From an uncultured Muribaculaceae bacterium (GTDB taxonomy: Bacteria; Bacteroidota; Bacteroidia; Bacteroidales; Muribaculaceae), in NCBI GenBank assembly GCA_958439725.1, contig CAUBWJ010000003.1, forward strand, positions 49,408 through 113,407: DNA of 64,000 nt. The letters are read 5' to 3'. Shown piece by piece: positions 50,860-59,077 of this stretch. The notes below the pieces were generated by a model. That model made no database searches. It was not told the DNA's origin and saw nothing but the letters and a program-made list of their open reading frames with translations. Position 1 is the stretch's first letter, and each line of letters begins with the position of its first letter. A program made the position numbers and the translations under genes.

Positions 50860-51858
50860 ATGACCGGGAAGGAAAAAGACATATCGCGTTTTCTCCGCTC
50901 CCGGGGAGGCGCTCTGCTTATCGGGGCGCTGGGATTCGGTGGCGCGGGTCTCGCCGCGTTCGGCGGGATGTTCCGTGACGTCGCAGATGCTTCGGCTGAT
51001 TTCGGAGGTCTGTTTCTGCACTCGGGTTTGCCATCCATGTCTGCCGAGTTGTCGCTGGCGCTTTCGGCTGTGGCGATGGTTGCCGTGGCTGTTATGATGG
51101 TGCTGGTGAACCGCACTTTCAATCTTCTGCGAACATCGTCGGTGCTGCTGGGAGGTCTGTATCTCCTGATGCAGTGCTCGGTGCCCGAGATATCGGCGCG
51201 TTTTGTCCCTGGAACGGTGCTTGCCCTTCTGGCACTCATAGTGACAGCGCTGCTCTATTCATGCTATCAGAGGCCGGAGCGTACGCAGACCGTGTTTCTG
51301 GCATTTTTTCTGTGCACCGCAGCCTCGTTCGCGCAGGCTGCGGCACTGATATATCTGCCGGTGCTTCTGGCCGGATGCATACAGATGCGCAGCTTCACAC
51401 TGCGCACGGTCGTGGCCGCGATTCTCGGCGTCCTCACCCCGTTCTGGCTTATGCTCGGTTTTCATCCCGAGGGTTTCCGCGGGCTTTACCTGCCCGACGT
51501 GTGGTTCTCGCCGTCGATGTTCCTGACGGGAGATTTTCTCAGTCCGCTGGCCGCTACTGTGGCGTTCATGCTTATGTGGTGCATGATGATGCTGATGCAC
51601 AATCTCTACCGCGTTTACAGTTATAATGCGCGTGCGCGCGCCCTCAACGGCCTGATGGCGTCCATGACCGTGGCCACGATGGTGCTTGCCGTGGTGTGTT
51701 TCGGCGCTCCGGACAGTTATCTTCCTCCTCTGATGTGCTTCACGGCCGTTCAGACAGCATTGTTTTTCAGGATAAACTATGAACGCCGCAGCTACATCTG
51801 GGTGCTTTCGCTCGCAGGGGTATGCGCGGTGCTGTATATATGGAATCTATGGATTTGA
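50860..51858 (+). CDS. Polytopic membrane protein of unknown function
   Basis: The 332-residue protein has about 8-9 predicted transmembrane helices, for example ALLIGALGFGGAGLAAFG, LALSAVAMVAVAVMMVLV and TVVAAILGVLTPFWLMLG. There are no obvious motifs or signal peptide. The size and layout resemble Bacteroidetes DUF6427-type proteins, but this is only a resemblance. It follows purD by 13 bases and overlaps pdxB by 10, so it is translationally linked to vitamin B6 and purine genes without any evident reason. Confidence 0.75.
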   Translation: MTGKEKDISRFLRSRGGALLIGALGFGGAGLAAFGGMFRDVADASADFGGLFLHSGLPSMSAELSLALSAVAMVAVAVMMVLVNRTFNLLRTSSVLLGGLYLLMQCSVPEISARFVPGTVLALLALIVTALLYSCYQRPERTQTVFLAFFLCTAASFAQAAALIYLPVLLAGCIQMRSFTLRTVVAAILGVLTPFWLMLGFHPEGFRGLYLPDVWFSPSMFLTGDFLSPLAATVAFMLMWCMMMLMHNLYRVYSYNARARALNGLMASMTVATMVLAVVCFGAPDSYLPPLMCFTAVQTALFFRINYERRSYIWVLSLAGVCAVLYIWNLWI

Positions 51859-52871
51859 AAATAGTGGTGGAACGTAATGTTCCTTTCATCGCCGCCGCGC
51901 TCCGGGCTGCCGGAATAACGGTGACAGAGCTGGCTGCCGGTGAGATTGACCGCGCGGCGATGGCTGATGCCGACGCGCTGGTGACACGCACACGCACCCG
52001 CTGCGACGCCTCGCTGCTCGAAGGGTCGCGGTGCACGCTCGTGGCATCGGCCACGATAGGTCTTGACCATGTGGACTGTGAATGGTGTCGCAATGCAGGA
52101 ATAGAGGTGGCGAACGCTCCGGGATGCAACGCTCCCGCCGTGGCGCAGTATGTGATATCTACGCTTGTGGCCGCTTTCGGGCCTGACCTGTCGGGACGCA
52201 CGCTGGGAGTTGTGGGCGTGGGTCATGTAGGCTCCATAGTGTCGCGCTGGGCACGTCAGGCAGGAATGGAGGTTCTCGAATGCGACCCGCCCCGGCAGAG
52301 AGCCGAGGGGGGCGATTTCACTGACCTTGCCACAGTGGCCGCCCGGGCTGACGCGATAACCTTCCACGTGCCCATGACGCGCGTGGGGGAAGACGCCACG
52401 TGGCATCTGGCCGACGAGCGTTTCTTCAGTCTGCTGAGGAAGCAGCCTCTGATAATCAACACCGCCCGCGGGCCGGTGGTTGACAATCATGCGCTCCTTG
52501 CCGCCCTTGACAGCGGCCTTGTTGGCAAAGCCGCCATAGATTGCTGGGAGGGAGAACCCGAGATATCACGCGAACTTCTGCGGAAGGCGTTTGTGGCTAC
52601 CCCGCATATCGCCGGATACTCGCGCAGCGGAAAGGCGCGGGCCTCACAGATGGCCCTGGACGCTATCTGCCGTCATTTCGGGCTGCCGCGGCTCACTATC
52701 GACGAGCCGGTGGCTCCGTATGCTCCCGACGGCCTGAGTGCACAGGAAATAGCCGACAGCTACGACCCTGTGGCCGACAGCGAGGCTCTGCGGCGTGAAC
52801 CGGGCGATTTCGAGAAGCTGCGCAACACCTACGCTTTGCGTCCCGAGGCCGGGGAAAACCGTCCCGAATAA
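51849..52871 (+). CDS. pdxB: Erythronate-4-phosphate dehydrogenase
   Basis: The 340-residue D-2-hydroxyacid dehydrogenase acts in the DXP-independent branch of pyridoxal phosphate synthesis. It shows SATIGLDHVD, the Rossmann VVGVGHVGSIVSRWA, the substrate arginine in NTARGPVVDN, and the active-site VATPHIAGYSRSGK typical of PdxB. The start MDLKIVVERNVPF aligns with the E. coli N-terminus. Two other ATGs lie upstream in frame inside the preceding gene. Confidence 0.92.
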   Translation: MDLKIVVERNVPFIAAALRAAGITVTELAAGEIDRAAMADADALVTRTRTRCDASLLEGSRCTLVASATIGLDHVDCEWCRNAGIEVANAPGCNAPAVAQYVISTLVAAFGPDLSGRTLGVVGVGHVGSIVSRWARQAGMEVLECDPPRQRAEGGDFTDLATVAARADAITFHVPMTRVGEDATWHLADERFFSLLRKQPLIINTARGPVVDNHALLAALDSGLVGKAAIDCWEGEPEISRELLRKAFVATPHIAGYSRSGKARASQMALDAICRHFGLPRLTIDEPVAPYAPDGLSAQEIADSYDPVADSEALRREPGDFEKLRNTYALRPEAGENRPE

Positions 52872-52934
52872 GGGAAAAAAGCACAAATAAATTGACGGGA
52901 ACAAATTGAACTTTACAATATCAAAAATTGTAAT

Positions 52935-52942
52935 TATCTTTG
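52935..52942 (+). promoter_or_regulatory. Promoter -7 element of the flavodiiron gene
   Basis: TATCTTTG ends 25 bases before the ATG at 52968. Confidence 0.6.
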
Positions 52943-52967
52943 ACAATCATTGTGATGTAATACCGAG

Positions 52968-54161
52968 ATGATTTCCAATATCAGTGACACGATTGTTTCG
53001 GTCGGGGTCGACGACCCCGATGCGCGGCTGTTTGAGAATCAGTATGCGCTTCCTCACGGCATGAGCTACAATTCGTATGCTTTGCTTGGGGGGAGCGGCG
53101 ATATAGCTGTGCTCGACAGCGTGGAGGCCGGCTTCGGAGAACAATGGATAAGACAGACCGAGGAGGCTACGGGCGGAGATGCTCCGCGCTGGCTTGTGGC
53201 CCATCATGCGGAGCCCGACCATTCAGCCAACATAGTGGCGGCTCTTGAACGCTGGCCGGGCTGCACGCTTGTGGCTTCGCAGAAATGCCTGGACATGATT
53301 GCCAATTTCCACCCCGGTTTTGACTTTTCCGGGCGCACGCGCGCCGTGAAAGAAGGGGATATCCTCGAGGCGGGAACGCATAGGTTGCGTTTTATCGCCG
53401 CTCCGATGATCCACTGGCCGGAGGTGATGATGAGCTACGACGAGACCGAAAAGGTGCTGTTTTCAGCCGACGGTTTCGGCCGCTTCGGTTCGATACAGTA
53501 TGACCCTGTGCACTGGGTTGACGAGGCACGGCGGTATTACTGCAACATAGTGGGAAAATACGGCCCTATGGTGCAGTCGCTGCTCAAGAAGGTATCCGGT
53601 CTGGAAATCCGGTATATCGCTCCGCTTCACGGGCCGGTGCTCAAAGCGCCGGTCGACCGTGAGATTGACCTCTATAACCGCTGGAGCACTTATGTGCCTG
53701 AGACGCGCGGAGTGCTGGTGGCCTACGCCTCCATCTACGGCAATACCGCGGCGTGCGCGCTCCGGCTGGCGGAGATGCTGCGCGAGCGCGACTGCGGCGA
53801 GGTGTATACCGCCGACCTTACCGTGGGCGAGCCCTCGGAGGCCGTGGGGCGCGCGTTCCGCTACGGTACCATAGTGCTCTGCGCTCCCACCTACGACGCC
53901 GGAGTATATCCCGCAATGAAGAACTTCCTGAACCGTCTTGTGTCGAAAGGTATCCGCAACCGCCGCATAGCGCTGGTGCAGAACGGCACCTGGGCACCCG
54001 TGGCGGCCTCCGTGATGCGCAAGATGCTTGAGGAACAGCCCGGAATGGAGTTCCTGGAGCCGGTGGTGACCATACATTCCTCAATGAAAGAGGGCAACCT
54101 TCAGGAGATGGCGCGGCTTGCCGATGCAATGAGCGCTCCGGTGGGGGTGCCTCACAGTTAA
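52968..54161 (+). CDS. Flavodiiron protein (oxygen or NO reductase)
   Basis: The 397-residue protein has a metallo-beta-lactamase diiron domain with ligands in HHAEPDH (His80, Glu82, Asp84, His85), MIHWPE, LFSADGFG and PLHGPV. A flavodoxin domain follows from about residue 245 (ASIYGNTAACALRLAEM). The two domains are the standard class A layout. The protein removes O2 or NO in anaerobes, taking electrons from rubredoxin or a similar donor; no such donor is encoded next to it. It is probably a monocistronic unit. Confidence 0.93.
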   Translation: MISNISDTIVSVGVDDPDARLFENQYALPHGMSYNSYALLGGSGDIAVLDSVEAGFGEQWIRQTEEATGGDAPRWLVAHHAEPDHSANIVAALERWPGCTLVASQKCLDMIANFHPGFDFSGRTRAVKEGDILEAGTHRLRFIAAPMIHWPEVMMSYDETEKVLFSADGFGRFGSIQYDPVHWVDEARRYYCNIVGKYGPMVQSLLKKVSGLEIRYIAPLHGPVLKAPVDREIDLYNRWSTYVPETRGVLVAYASIYGNTAACALRLAEMLRERDCGEVYTADLTVGEPSEAVGRAFRYGTIVLCAPTYDAGVYPAMKNFLNRLVSKGIRNRRIALVQNGTWAPVAASVMRKMLEEQPGMEFLEPVVTIHSSMKEGNLQEMARLADAMSAPVGVPHS

Positions 54162-54208
54162 AAAACGTCCAGAATTCAAGAACAACATAACCTCTAAACA
54201 AACGTATT

Positions 54209-55222
54209 ATGAAATTTTTAACCAACGACAAACTCGTGATTGTAGGCGCTGCCGGCATGATCGGCAGCAACATGGCCCAGACAGCACTTATGCTCGGCCT
54301 TACTCCCAACATCTGCCTCTATGACGTTTTCAGCGCCGAGGGCGTGGCAAAGGAAATGCGTCAGTGCGGCTTTGACGAAGCCAACATCACCAGCACCACC
54401 GATGCCGCCGAGGCATTCACCGGCGCCAAATACATCATCTCTTCGGGCGGTGCTCCCCGTAAGGAAGGCATGACCCGTGAGGATCTTCTCGTAGGCAACT
54501 CCAAAGTAGCTGAGGAGCTCGGCCAGAACATAAAGAAGTATTGCCCCGATGCCAAATTCCTCGTGGTTATCTTCAACCCCGCCGACATCACCGGTCTGGT
54601 CGCTCTTATCCACAGCGGTCTGAAGCCCAATCAGGTGGCTACTCTCGCCGCTCTTGACTCCACCCGTCTTAAAGAAGCTCTCGCCCAGCACTTCGGCGTA
54701 AGCCAGAGCGTGGTAAAGAATGCCTATACCTACGGCGGTCACGGCGAAAAGATGGCTGTATTCGCAACTCCTACCACCGTGGACGGCGTGAAACTTACAG
54801 ACATCATCGCCGCCAAGGAGAAAGTGAACGGCAAGGGCCTCAGCGAAATCGAATGGGAGCAGATGCAGAAGGAAGTTACCCAGGGCGGTGCCAAAATCAT
54901 CGAACTCCGTCGCCGCAGCTCCTTCCAGAGCCCTGCTTACCTCTCCGTGAAGATGATAGAGGCAGCCATGGGTGGCGAAGAGTTTGAATATCCTGTAGGA
55001 TGCTATGCCGACACCGCACGCTTCAACCACGTGATGATGGCTATGCCTACCTGTGTAACCAAGGACGGCGTCTATGCAAAATCCATCGTAGGCACCCCCG
55101 CCGAAATGGCAACACTGCAGGCAAGCTACGAGCACCTCTGCAAGATGCGCGATGAAATTATCAGCATGGGTATTCTGCCCCCCGTAAGCGAGTGGCACAC
55201 TCTTAATCCCAACATCGACTGA
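54209..55222 (+). CDS. mdh: Malate dehydrogenase
   Basis: The 337-residue protein interconverts malate and oxaloacetate with NAD(H), which is central to the fumarate-reducing metabolism of Bacteroidales. The dinucleotide fold is VIVGAAGMIGSNMAQTAL; other conserved parts are SSGGAPRKEGMTREDLL, LVVIFNPADITG and the active site TYGGHGEKMAVF, whose His is catalytic. The codon pattern is more regular than in neighbouring genes, which suggests high expression. A strong terminator follows. Confidence 0.95.
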   Translation: MKFLTNDKLVIVGAAGMIGSNMAQTALMLGLTPNICLYDVFSAEGVAKEMRQCGFDEANITSTTDAAEAFTGAKYIISSGGAPRKEGMTREDLLVGNSKVAEELGQNIKKYCPDAKFLVVIFNPADITGLVALIHSGLKPNQVATLAALDSTRLKEALAQHFGVSQSVVKNAYTYGGHGEKMAVFATPTTVDGVKLTDIIAAKEKVNGKGLSEIEWEQMQKEVTQGGAKIIELRRRSSFQSPAYLSVKMIEAAMGGEEFEYPVGCYADTARFNHVMMAMPTCVTKDGVYAKSIVGTPAEMATLQASYEHLCKMRDEIISMGILPPVSEWHTLNPNID

Positions 55223-55244
55223 TAAACACGTCGGATAAAATAAC

Positions 55245-55292
55245 CGGCGGCCGGTTACCTCGGATTTTCGGGTAGCCGGCCGCCGTCGTTTT
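55245..55292 (+). terminator. Terminator after mdh
   Basis: A 15-bp stem (CGGCGGCCGGTTACC with GGTAGCCGGCCGCCG, one G-U) and an 11-base loop are followed by TCGTTTTTT. Confidence 0.9.
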
Positions 55293-55307
55293 TTCAGAGC
55301 TGGATTT

Positions 55308-55889
55308 TCAGAATTTTATACCGAAACCTGCGTAGACGGAGTGAGTGAGCCGGTCGGTGTCCACAGGCTGCTCGTAATGGCTGTAAGGACGTCCCGAGTA
55401 TAGGGAGAAATTGGTGCATTCATATCCGAGTGTGAAGAATCCTATACCGAACTGAAAATTGAAACCGGCTTTCAAGTCCCAGCATACGGTGCGCGCGTCC
55501 TTGCTCCCGCTTGCTCCGGGAGAGAACGTAATGCCGGGTTCGGCGAACATTGACATTCCCGAGTCGGGTTCACGGAAGGGAATGATGCGGGGTGTGCGGA
55601 ACACGAGCGCGGGAGTTAAGCGCAGACGGATGGTGTAATCGTCGGGGTTGCTCCAGCAGTCGCAGTCGTCGAAGGCTTCTATCTCGGCGTTGGTGTCAAT
55701 GGTGAAACGTAAGCCGAAACAGTCGGAGGGGAAATATCCTATGCCGAGTCCTATCTGGTAGCCGTCGGTGTTCAGACCGGCATTGGCATTGAATTCGCCG
55801 CGCAGGAGCTTGCCGCCGACCATTATGGACTGGGCTGAAGCGCTCAATGCGCCAAGGAGTGTGATGAAAATGAAAATACGTTTAAGCAT
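55308..55889 (-). CDS. Outer membrane beta-barrel protein
   Basis: The 193-residue protein has a signal peptide (MLKRIFIFITLLGALSASAQ) and an alternating beta-strand pattern ending in the outer-membrane signature YAGFGIKF with a C-terminal Phe. It resembles small porin-like barrels of Bacteroidetes with eight strands. A DDCDCW loop is unusual. Its function is unknown. It converges with mdh and is divergent from ribE. Confidence 0.82.
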   Translation of the reverse strand: MLKRIFIFITLLGALSASAQSIMVGGKLLRGEFNANAGLNTDGYQIGLGIGYFPSDCFGLRFTIDTNAEIEAFDDCDCWSNPDDYTIRLRLTPALVFRTPRIIPFREPDSGMSMFAEPGITFSPGASGSKDARTVCWDLKAGFNFQFGIGFFTLGYECTNFSLYSGRPYSHYEQPVDTDRLTHSVYAGFGIKF

Positions 55890-55916
55890 ACTCTTGTTTT
55901 AGATTAAGGTCGTTCG

Positions 55917-55924
55917 CAAATATA
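55917..55924 (-). promoter_or_regulatory. Promoter -7 element of the outer membrane barrel gene
   Basis: The minus strand reads TATATTTG and ends 27 bases before its ATG. It lies 13 bases from the divergent ribE element, so the two promoters overlap. Confidence 0.55.
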
Positions 55925-55937
55925 TGGAATAAATCCG

Positions 55938-55945
55938 TATATTTG
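55938..55945 (+). promoter_or_regulatory. Promoter -7 element of ribE
   Basis: TATATTTG ends 38 bases before the ribE ATG at 55984. No FMN riboswitch is visible in this short leader. Confidence 0.6.
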
Positions 55946-55983
55946 TGATAGTAACAGCAATTATATTGAAAAAACACCGAAAT

Positions 55984-56595
55984 ATGTTTTCAGGAATAGT
56001 AGAAGAGGCTGCCCTTGTGACGGGCGTGCACGATGAAGGCGGCAACCGCCATCTGAGAGTGAAATGCTCATTTGCCAACGAGCTTAAGATAGACCAGTCG
56101 GTGGCACATAACGGTGTGTGCCTGACTGTGGTGGAACTTCATCCTGAGGATTCATCCTATACCGTGACGGCTATCCAGGAGACGCTTGACCGTTCCAATC
56201 TTGGCTATCTCACCGAGGGGTCGCTGGTGAATCTGGAACGATCGATGATGATGAACGGACGGCTTGACGGCCATATAGTGCAGGGCCATGTGGACTGCAC
56301 GGCCACATGCACCGGAGTGGAGGAAGTGGACGGCAGCAAATATTTCCGGTTTACCTACAATATCACTCCCGAACTTGCCGCCAAGGGCTACATGACGGTG
56401 GAGAAGGGGTCGGTGACGGTGAACGGCGTGAGCCTGACGGTGTGTGATTCGGAGCGCGATTCTTTCAGGGTTGCGATCATCCCTTACACGCTCGAGCACA
56501 CCAACTTCCGCAATATTCAGGAGGGCTCGCTTGTGAATCTGGAATTCGACATTATCGGCAAATATCTGGCACGTCTGGCCGGGTTCGCCTCCTGA
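55984..56595 (+). CDS. ribE: Riboflavin synthase alpha chain
   Basis: The 203-residue protein dismutates two 6,7-dimethyl-8-ribityllumazines to riboflavin. It starts with the family signature MFSGIVEE. The two homologous barrels are visible: SVAHNGVCLTVVE with ARG-type LVNLERSMM and GHIVQGHVD, then GSVTVNGVSLTVCD with LVNLEFDIIGKYLAR. ATG 55984 gives the conserved start; an in-frame upstream ATG was rejected. Confidence 0.95.
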   Translation: MFSGIVEEAALVTGVHDEGGNRHLRVKCSFANELKIDQSVAHNGVCLTVVELHPEDSSYTVTAIQETLDRSNLGYLTEGSLVNLERSMMMNGRLDGHIVQGHVDCTATCTGVEEVDGSKYFRFTYNITPELAAKGYMTVEKGSVTVNGVSLTVCDSERDSFRVAIIPYTLEHTNFRNIQEGSLVNLEFDIIGKYLARLAGFAS

Positions 56596-56701
56596 GATTA
56601 TTTCGTTTCCTAAATTATAAGGAGAAAAGTGACGATTGGTTGACCTTCGGGGGGATCCGGGGTTAACTTAGCGGTGTGAAAACCTTAAAAGAAACATCGC
56701 T

Positions 56702-57160
56702 ATGGAAAATCTTCATCTTTCTTCTGAAACCCTTAAAAGTATCGCCTGGCTGCTAACACTCCTTGCAGCGGATTACGTGGGAGTGGTGGCAGCCGTTGCC
56801 GTCGACCTGCACAGCGGGCTTCGCAAGGCCGCACGGTGCGGCAACGCCAGGACGTCGCGCGGATACCGGCGCACGGTCGACAAGGCGTTGCGCTATCTCG
56901 CCACGCTTCTTTCGCTTACGCTTGTGGATGTGATTGTGGCTCTTTCAGCCATCAGCCTGCAGTCCACGGTGGGGCTGGGCATTCCGGCGTTGCCCTGGCT
57001 GACAACGCTCGGAGCCTTGTTCATGATGCTTGTGGAGGCCAAAAGCGTCACGGAGAACCTTCATTCGGAGTCGGATTTACGCGAGGCCGCAAAGACCCTT
57101 TCGCGGCTTCTTGCGGACAAGAGGCTGCATGAAATAGCCCGGCGCATTATCGACCGTTAA
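56702..57160 (+). CDS. Holin-like membrane protein
   Basis: The 152-residue protein has a first hydrophobic helix (LLTLLAADYVGVVAAVAVDL), then a charged loop (HSGLRKAARCGNARTSRGYR), two further helices and a charged tail. This order, with DLHSG-type residues after helix 1, resembles the Phage_holin_4/TcdE-like family. No endolysin or phage genes are adjacent, so it may be a domesticated holin or a phage remnant. Confidence 0.65.
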   Translation: MENLHLSSETLKSIAWLLTLLAADYVGVVAAVAVDLHSGLRKAARCGNARTSRGYRRTVDKALRYLATLLSLTLVDVIVALSAISLQSTVGLGIPALPWLTTLGALFMMLVEAKSVTENLHSESDLREAAKTLSRLLADKRLHEIARRIIDR

Positions 57161-57204
57161 GAATGCTGGGTGTGAAAAGCAAAGGAGCGGAGTCCGTGGC
57201 AGGG

Positions 57205-57990
57205 TCAGTTCTTTTTCTGGGAGAACATCCACGGGAGGTAGTCAGTGAGGTTGAAAGCCGGATTCCACGAGTCGTGGGGCGTGCCTGCAAACTCTATGTA
57301 CTCCACATCGGCACCGGCATCGCGAAGCGCCCGGTAGGCCTTACGGCTCCAGATTGTGGGCACGGTATCGTCATTGGCGCCATGGTATATGCGGAATTTG
57401 ACATTCTTTGCGGCGGCCAGACGGGTGGGGTTTACCGCGCCGCAAATGGGTACAGCGGCGGCAAACATGTCGGGGTGGCGGCACACTATGTCAAACGTTC
57501 CCATGCCTCCCATGGAAAGGCCGGTGATGTAGAGGCGGCATGTGTCGACAGGAAATTCGTCCACGAGCTTTGCTACAAGACTGAGCACGGCTTTTTCGTT
57601 AGCGCTTTCGGGCGCGGTCACGGCATTGTCGGAGAAAGAGCTCTTCTTGTCGTATCTGGCCCAGCTGCTTCCGGCAGGGCACTGCGGGAAAATCACGAAC
57701 GCCGGGAACCGCTCCATATTGACGGGATTGGAGAAAACCGAGCCGCCGTGGAACAGTTGCGACTCGTTGTCGTCGCCGCGCTCGCCCGCGCCGTGAAGGA
57801 ACACCACAAGAGGATATTTTTCGCCCGGCTTAATGTTTTCGGGCTTGAGCATGCGGTAGGGGAGCACAGTGCCTGCGCTGTCAGTGAAAGTTTCTTTGCT
57901 GTAAGCTTCATTGAGTCCGGGAGAGACGGCTCCGGCCGAAAAATGTAGTACGGCGCACAGCACCGCCGCCGACAGTAATCTGGTTTTCAT
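57205..57990 (-). CDS. Secreted alpha/beta hydrolase, esterase/prolyl-oligopeptidase type
   Basis: The 261-residue protein has a signal peptide (MKTRLLSAAVLCAVLHFSAGA), the oxyanion region YPLVVFLHGAGERG, and the nucleophile elbow GLSMGGMGTFD. An Asp in IYHGANDDTVP and a His in GTPHDSWNPAF complete the triad. It resembles the phospholipase/carboxylesterase and feruloyl-esterase-like proteins common in Bacteroidales glycan loci. The substrate is unknown. ATG 57990 was chosen for the signal peptide; the longer upstream frame overlaps the patatin gene. Confidence 0.88.
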   Translation of the reverse strand: MKTRLLSAAVLCAVLHFSAGAVSPGLNEAYSKETFTDSAGTVLPYRMLKPENIKPGEKYPLVVFLHGAGERGDDNESQLFHGGSVFSNPVNMERFPAFVIFPQCPAGSSWARYDKKSSFSDNAVTAPESANEKAVLSLVAKLVDEFPVDTCRLYITGLSMGGMGTFDIVCRHPDMFAAAVPICGAVNPTRLAAAKNVKFRIYHGANDDTVPTIWSRKAYRALRDAGADVEYIEFAGTPHDSWNPAFNLTDYLPWMFSQKKN

Positions 57991-58017
57991 GGTGAGATAC
58001 GTTGTCGGTTTGTTCCG

Positions 58018-58048
58018 CAAATATAGCAAAACCGGCCAATCCGTGCAA
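58018..58048 (-). promoter_or_regulatory. Promoter of the esterase gene
   Basis: The minus strand shows TTG (58048-58046), a 20-base spacer and TATATTTG (58025-58018), ending 27 bases before the ATG. Confidence 0.7.
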
Positions 58049-58070
58049 CCGGTCGCACACTTTCCGGAGG

Positions 58071-58871
58071 TCAGTCGCGTGATTCTATGCCGTGCTTTTT
58101 CAGGAACTTGAGGGTGTCGCGGTAGCCGCTTTCGTAGACATCCTCTATGCCTTTGAGGTCGAACACCTTGTAGCGGGCAATGTCGTCGGTGCGCACCAGC
58201 ATGTCGCAGAGGGCCATGTCGCCGAGAGCGTTTGTCTTGGTGACGAGCTCGTAGCTGCGCAGGGCCACCGACACAATGCCTTTTTTCTCGGGAGGGGGTG
58301 CGAGGGGAGAGCAGTTCACGCCGATGAGGAAGCGGCATTTATTGCGTATGGCCCATGCGGGAAGATTGTGGAGCAGGCCGCCGTCAACGTAGCGCACGCC
58401 GTCTATCACCATCGGGTCGAACACTATGGGGATGCTGCATGACGCCACCACGCGCTCGGCGAGATTGCCTTTGGTGAAAGCGACAGGGCGGCCGGTATCG
58501 TAGTTGGTGGCGCAAACTACGGTCGGCACGGGGAGATCCTCGATGTTGCGGTAGGGGACGTTGTCCTCGATAAACTTCCGGAACCTTCCGAGATTGAAAA
58601 AACCGGCGCGTGGCACATTGAACTCGCAGAAATCGGAGAATTTCGCGGAGCTGAACTTTTCAAACACCTCGTCGGGACGGATTCCCGCCGAATACATTGT
58701 GGCCACTACGGAACCCGCGCTCACTCCGGCGATGATATCCGGTTTCAGCCCCACTCTGTCGAGGGCCTTGATTGCACCGAGGTGTGCGAAGCCTCTTGCG
58801 CCGCCGCCGCTGAGGGCGAGGCCTATACGGAACTTGGGTCTGGGGGTGCGGGAGATTTTGAATCCGAACAT
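58071..58871 (-). CDS. Patatin-like phospholipase
   Basis: The 266-residue cytoplasmic patatin has the oxyanion loop ALSGGGARGFAHLG, the nucleophile GVSAGSVVATMYSAG and the catalytic Asp in YVDGGLLHNLP. This is the complete Ser-Asp dyad, in the size class of bacterial RssA/YlbK-type enzymes. No secretion signal is present. It probably hydrolyses membrane lipids; the physiological target is unknown. It precedes the esterase gene on the same strand, but that gene has its own promoter. Confidence 0.92.
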   Translation of the reverse strand: MFGFKISRTPRPKFRIGLALSGGGARGFAHLGAIKALDRVGLKPDIIAGVSAGSVVATMYSAGIRPDEVFEKFSSAKFSDFCEFNVPRAGFFNLGRFRKFIEDNVPYRNIEDLPVPTVVCATNYDTGRPVAFTKGNLAERVVASCSIPIVFDPMVIDGVRYVDGGLLHNLPAWAIRNKCRFLIGVNCSPLAPPPEKKGIVSVALRSYELVTKTNALGDMALCDMLVRTDDIARYKVFDLKGIEDVYESGYRDTLKFLKKHGIESRD

Positions 58872-59021
58872 CTGTGAAAATGAGGTTAAATGACGGGAAA
58901 AGGTGTATAAAAAGTGAAATTTTTATTTAATAACACTCAAAAAAGGCAAAAAGATGCCCGGGAGTGTCGAAAAAGAGGGCACAAAATTAGGAATTTCGTT
59001 AAATATCTCATAAATAGTTGG

Positions 59022-59029
59022 TAACTTTG
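59022..59029 (+). promoter_or_regulatory. Promoter -7 element of pnp
   Basis: TAACTTTG ends 48 bases before the pnp ATG, in a strongly AT-rich leader. Confidence 0.6.
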
Positions 59030-59077
59030 TGCGAATTTTTGAGAAGACTACGAAAATAGAAAACAATAAGAAAGTTT

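Noticed and set aside
54218..55198. Minus-strand frame of 326 codons opposite mdh
   Set aside because: Exact antisense shadow of malate dehydrogenase.
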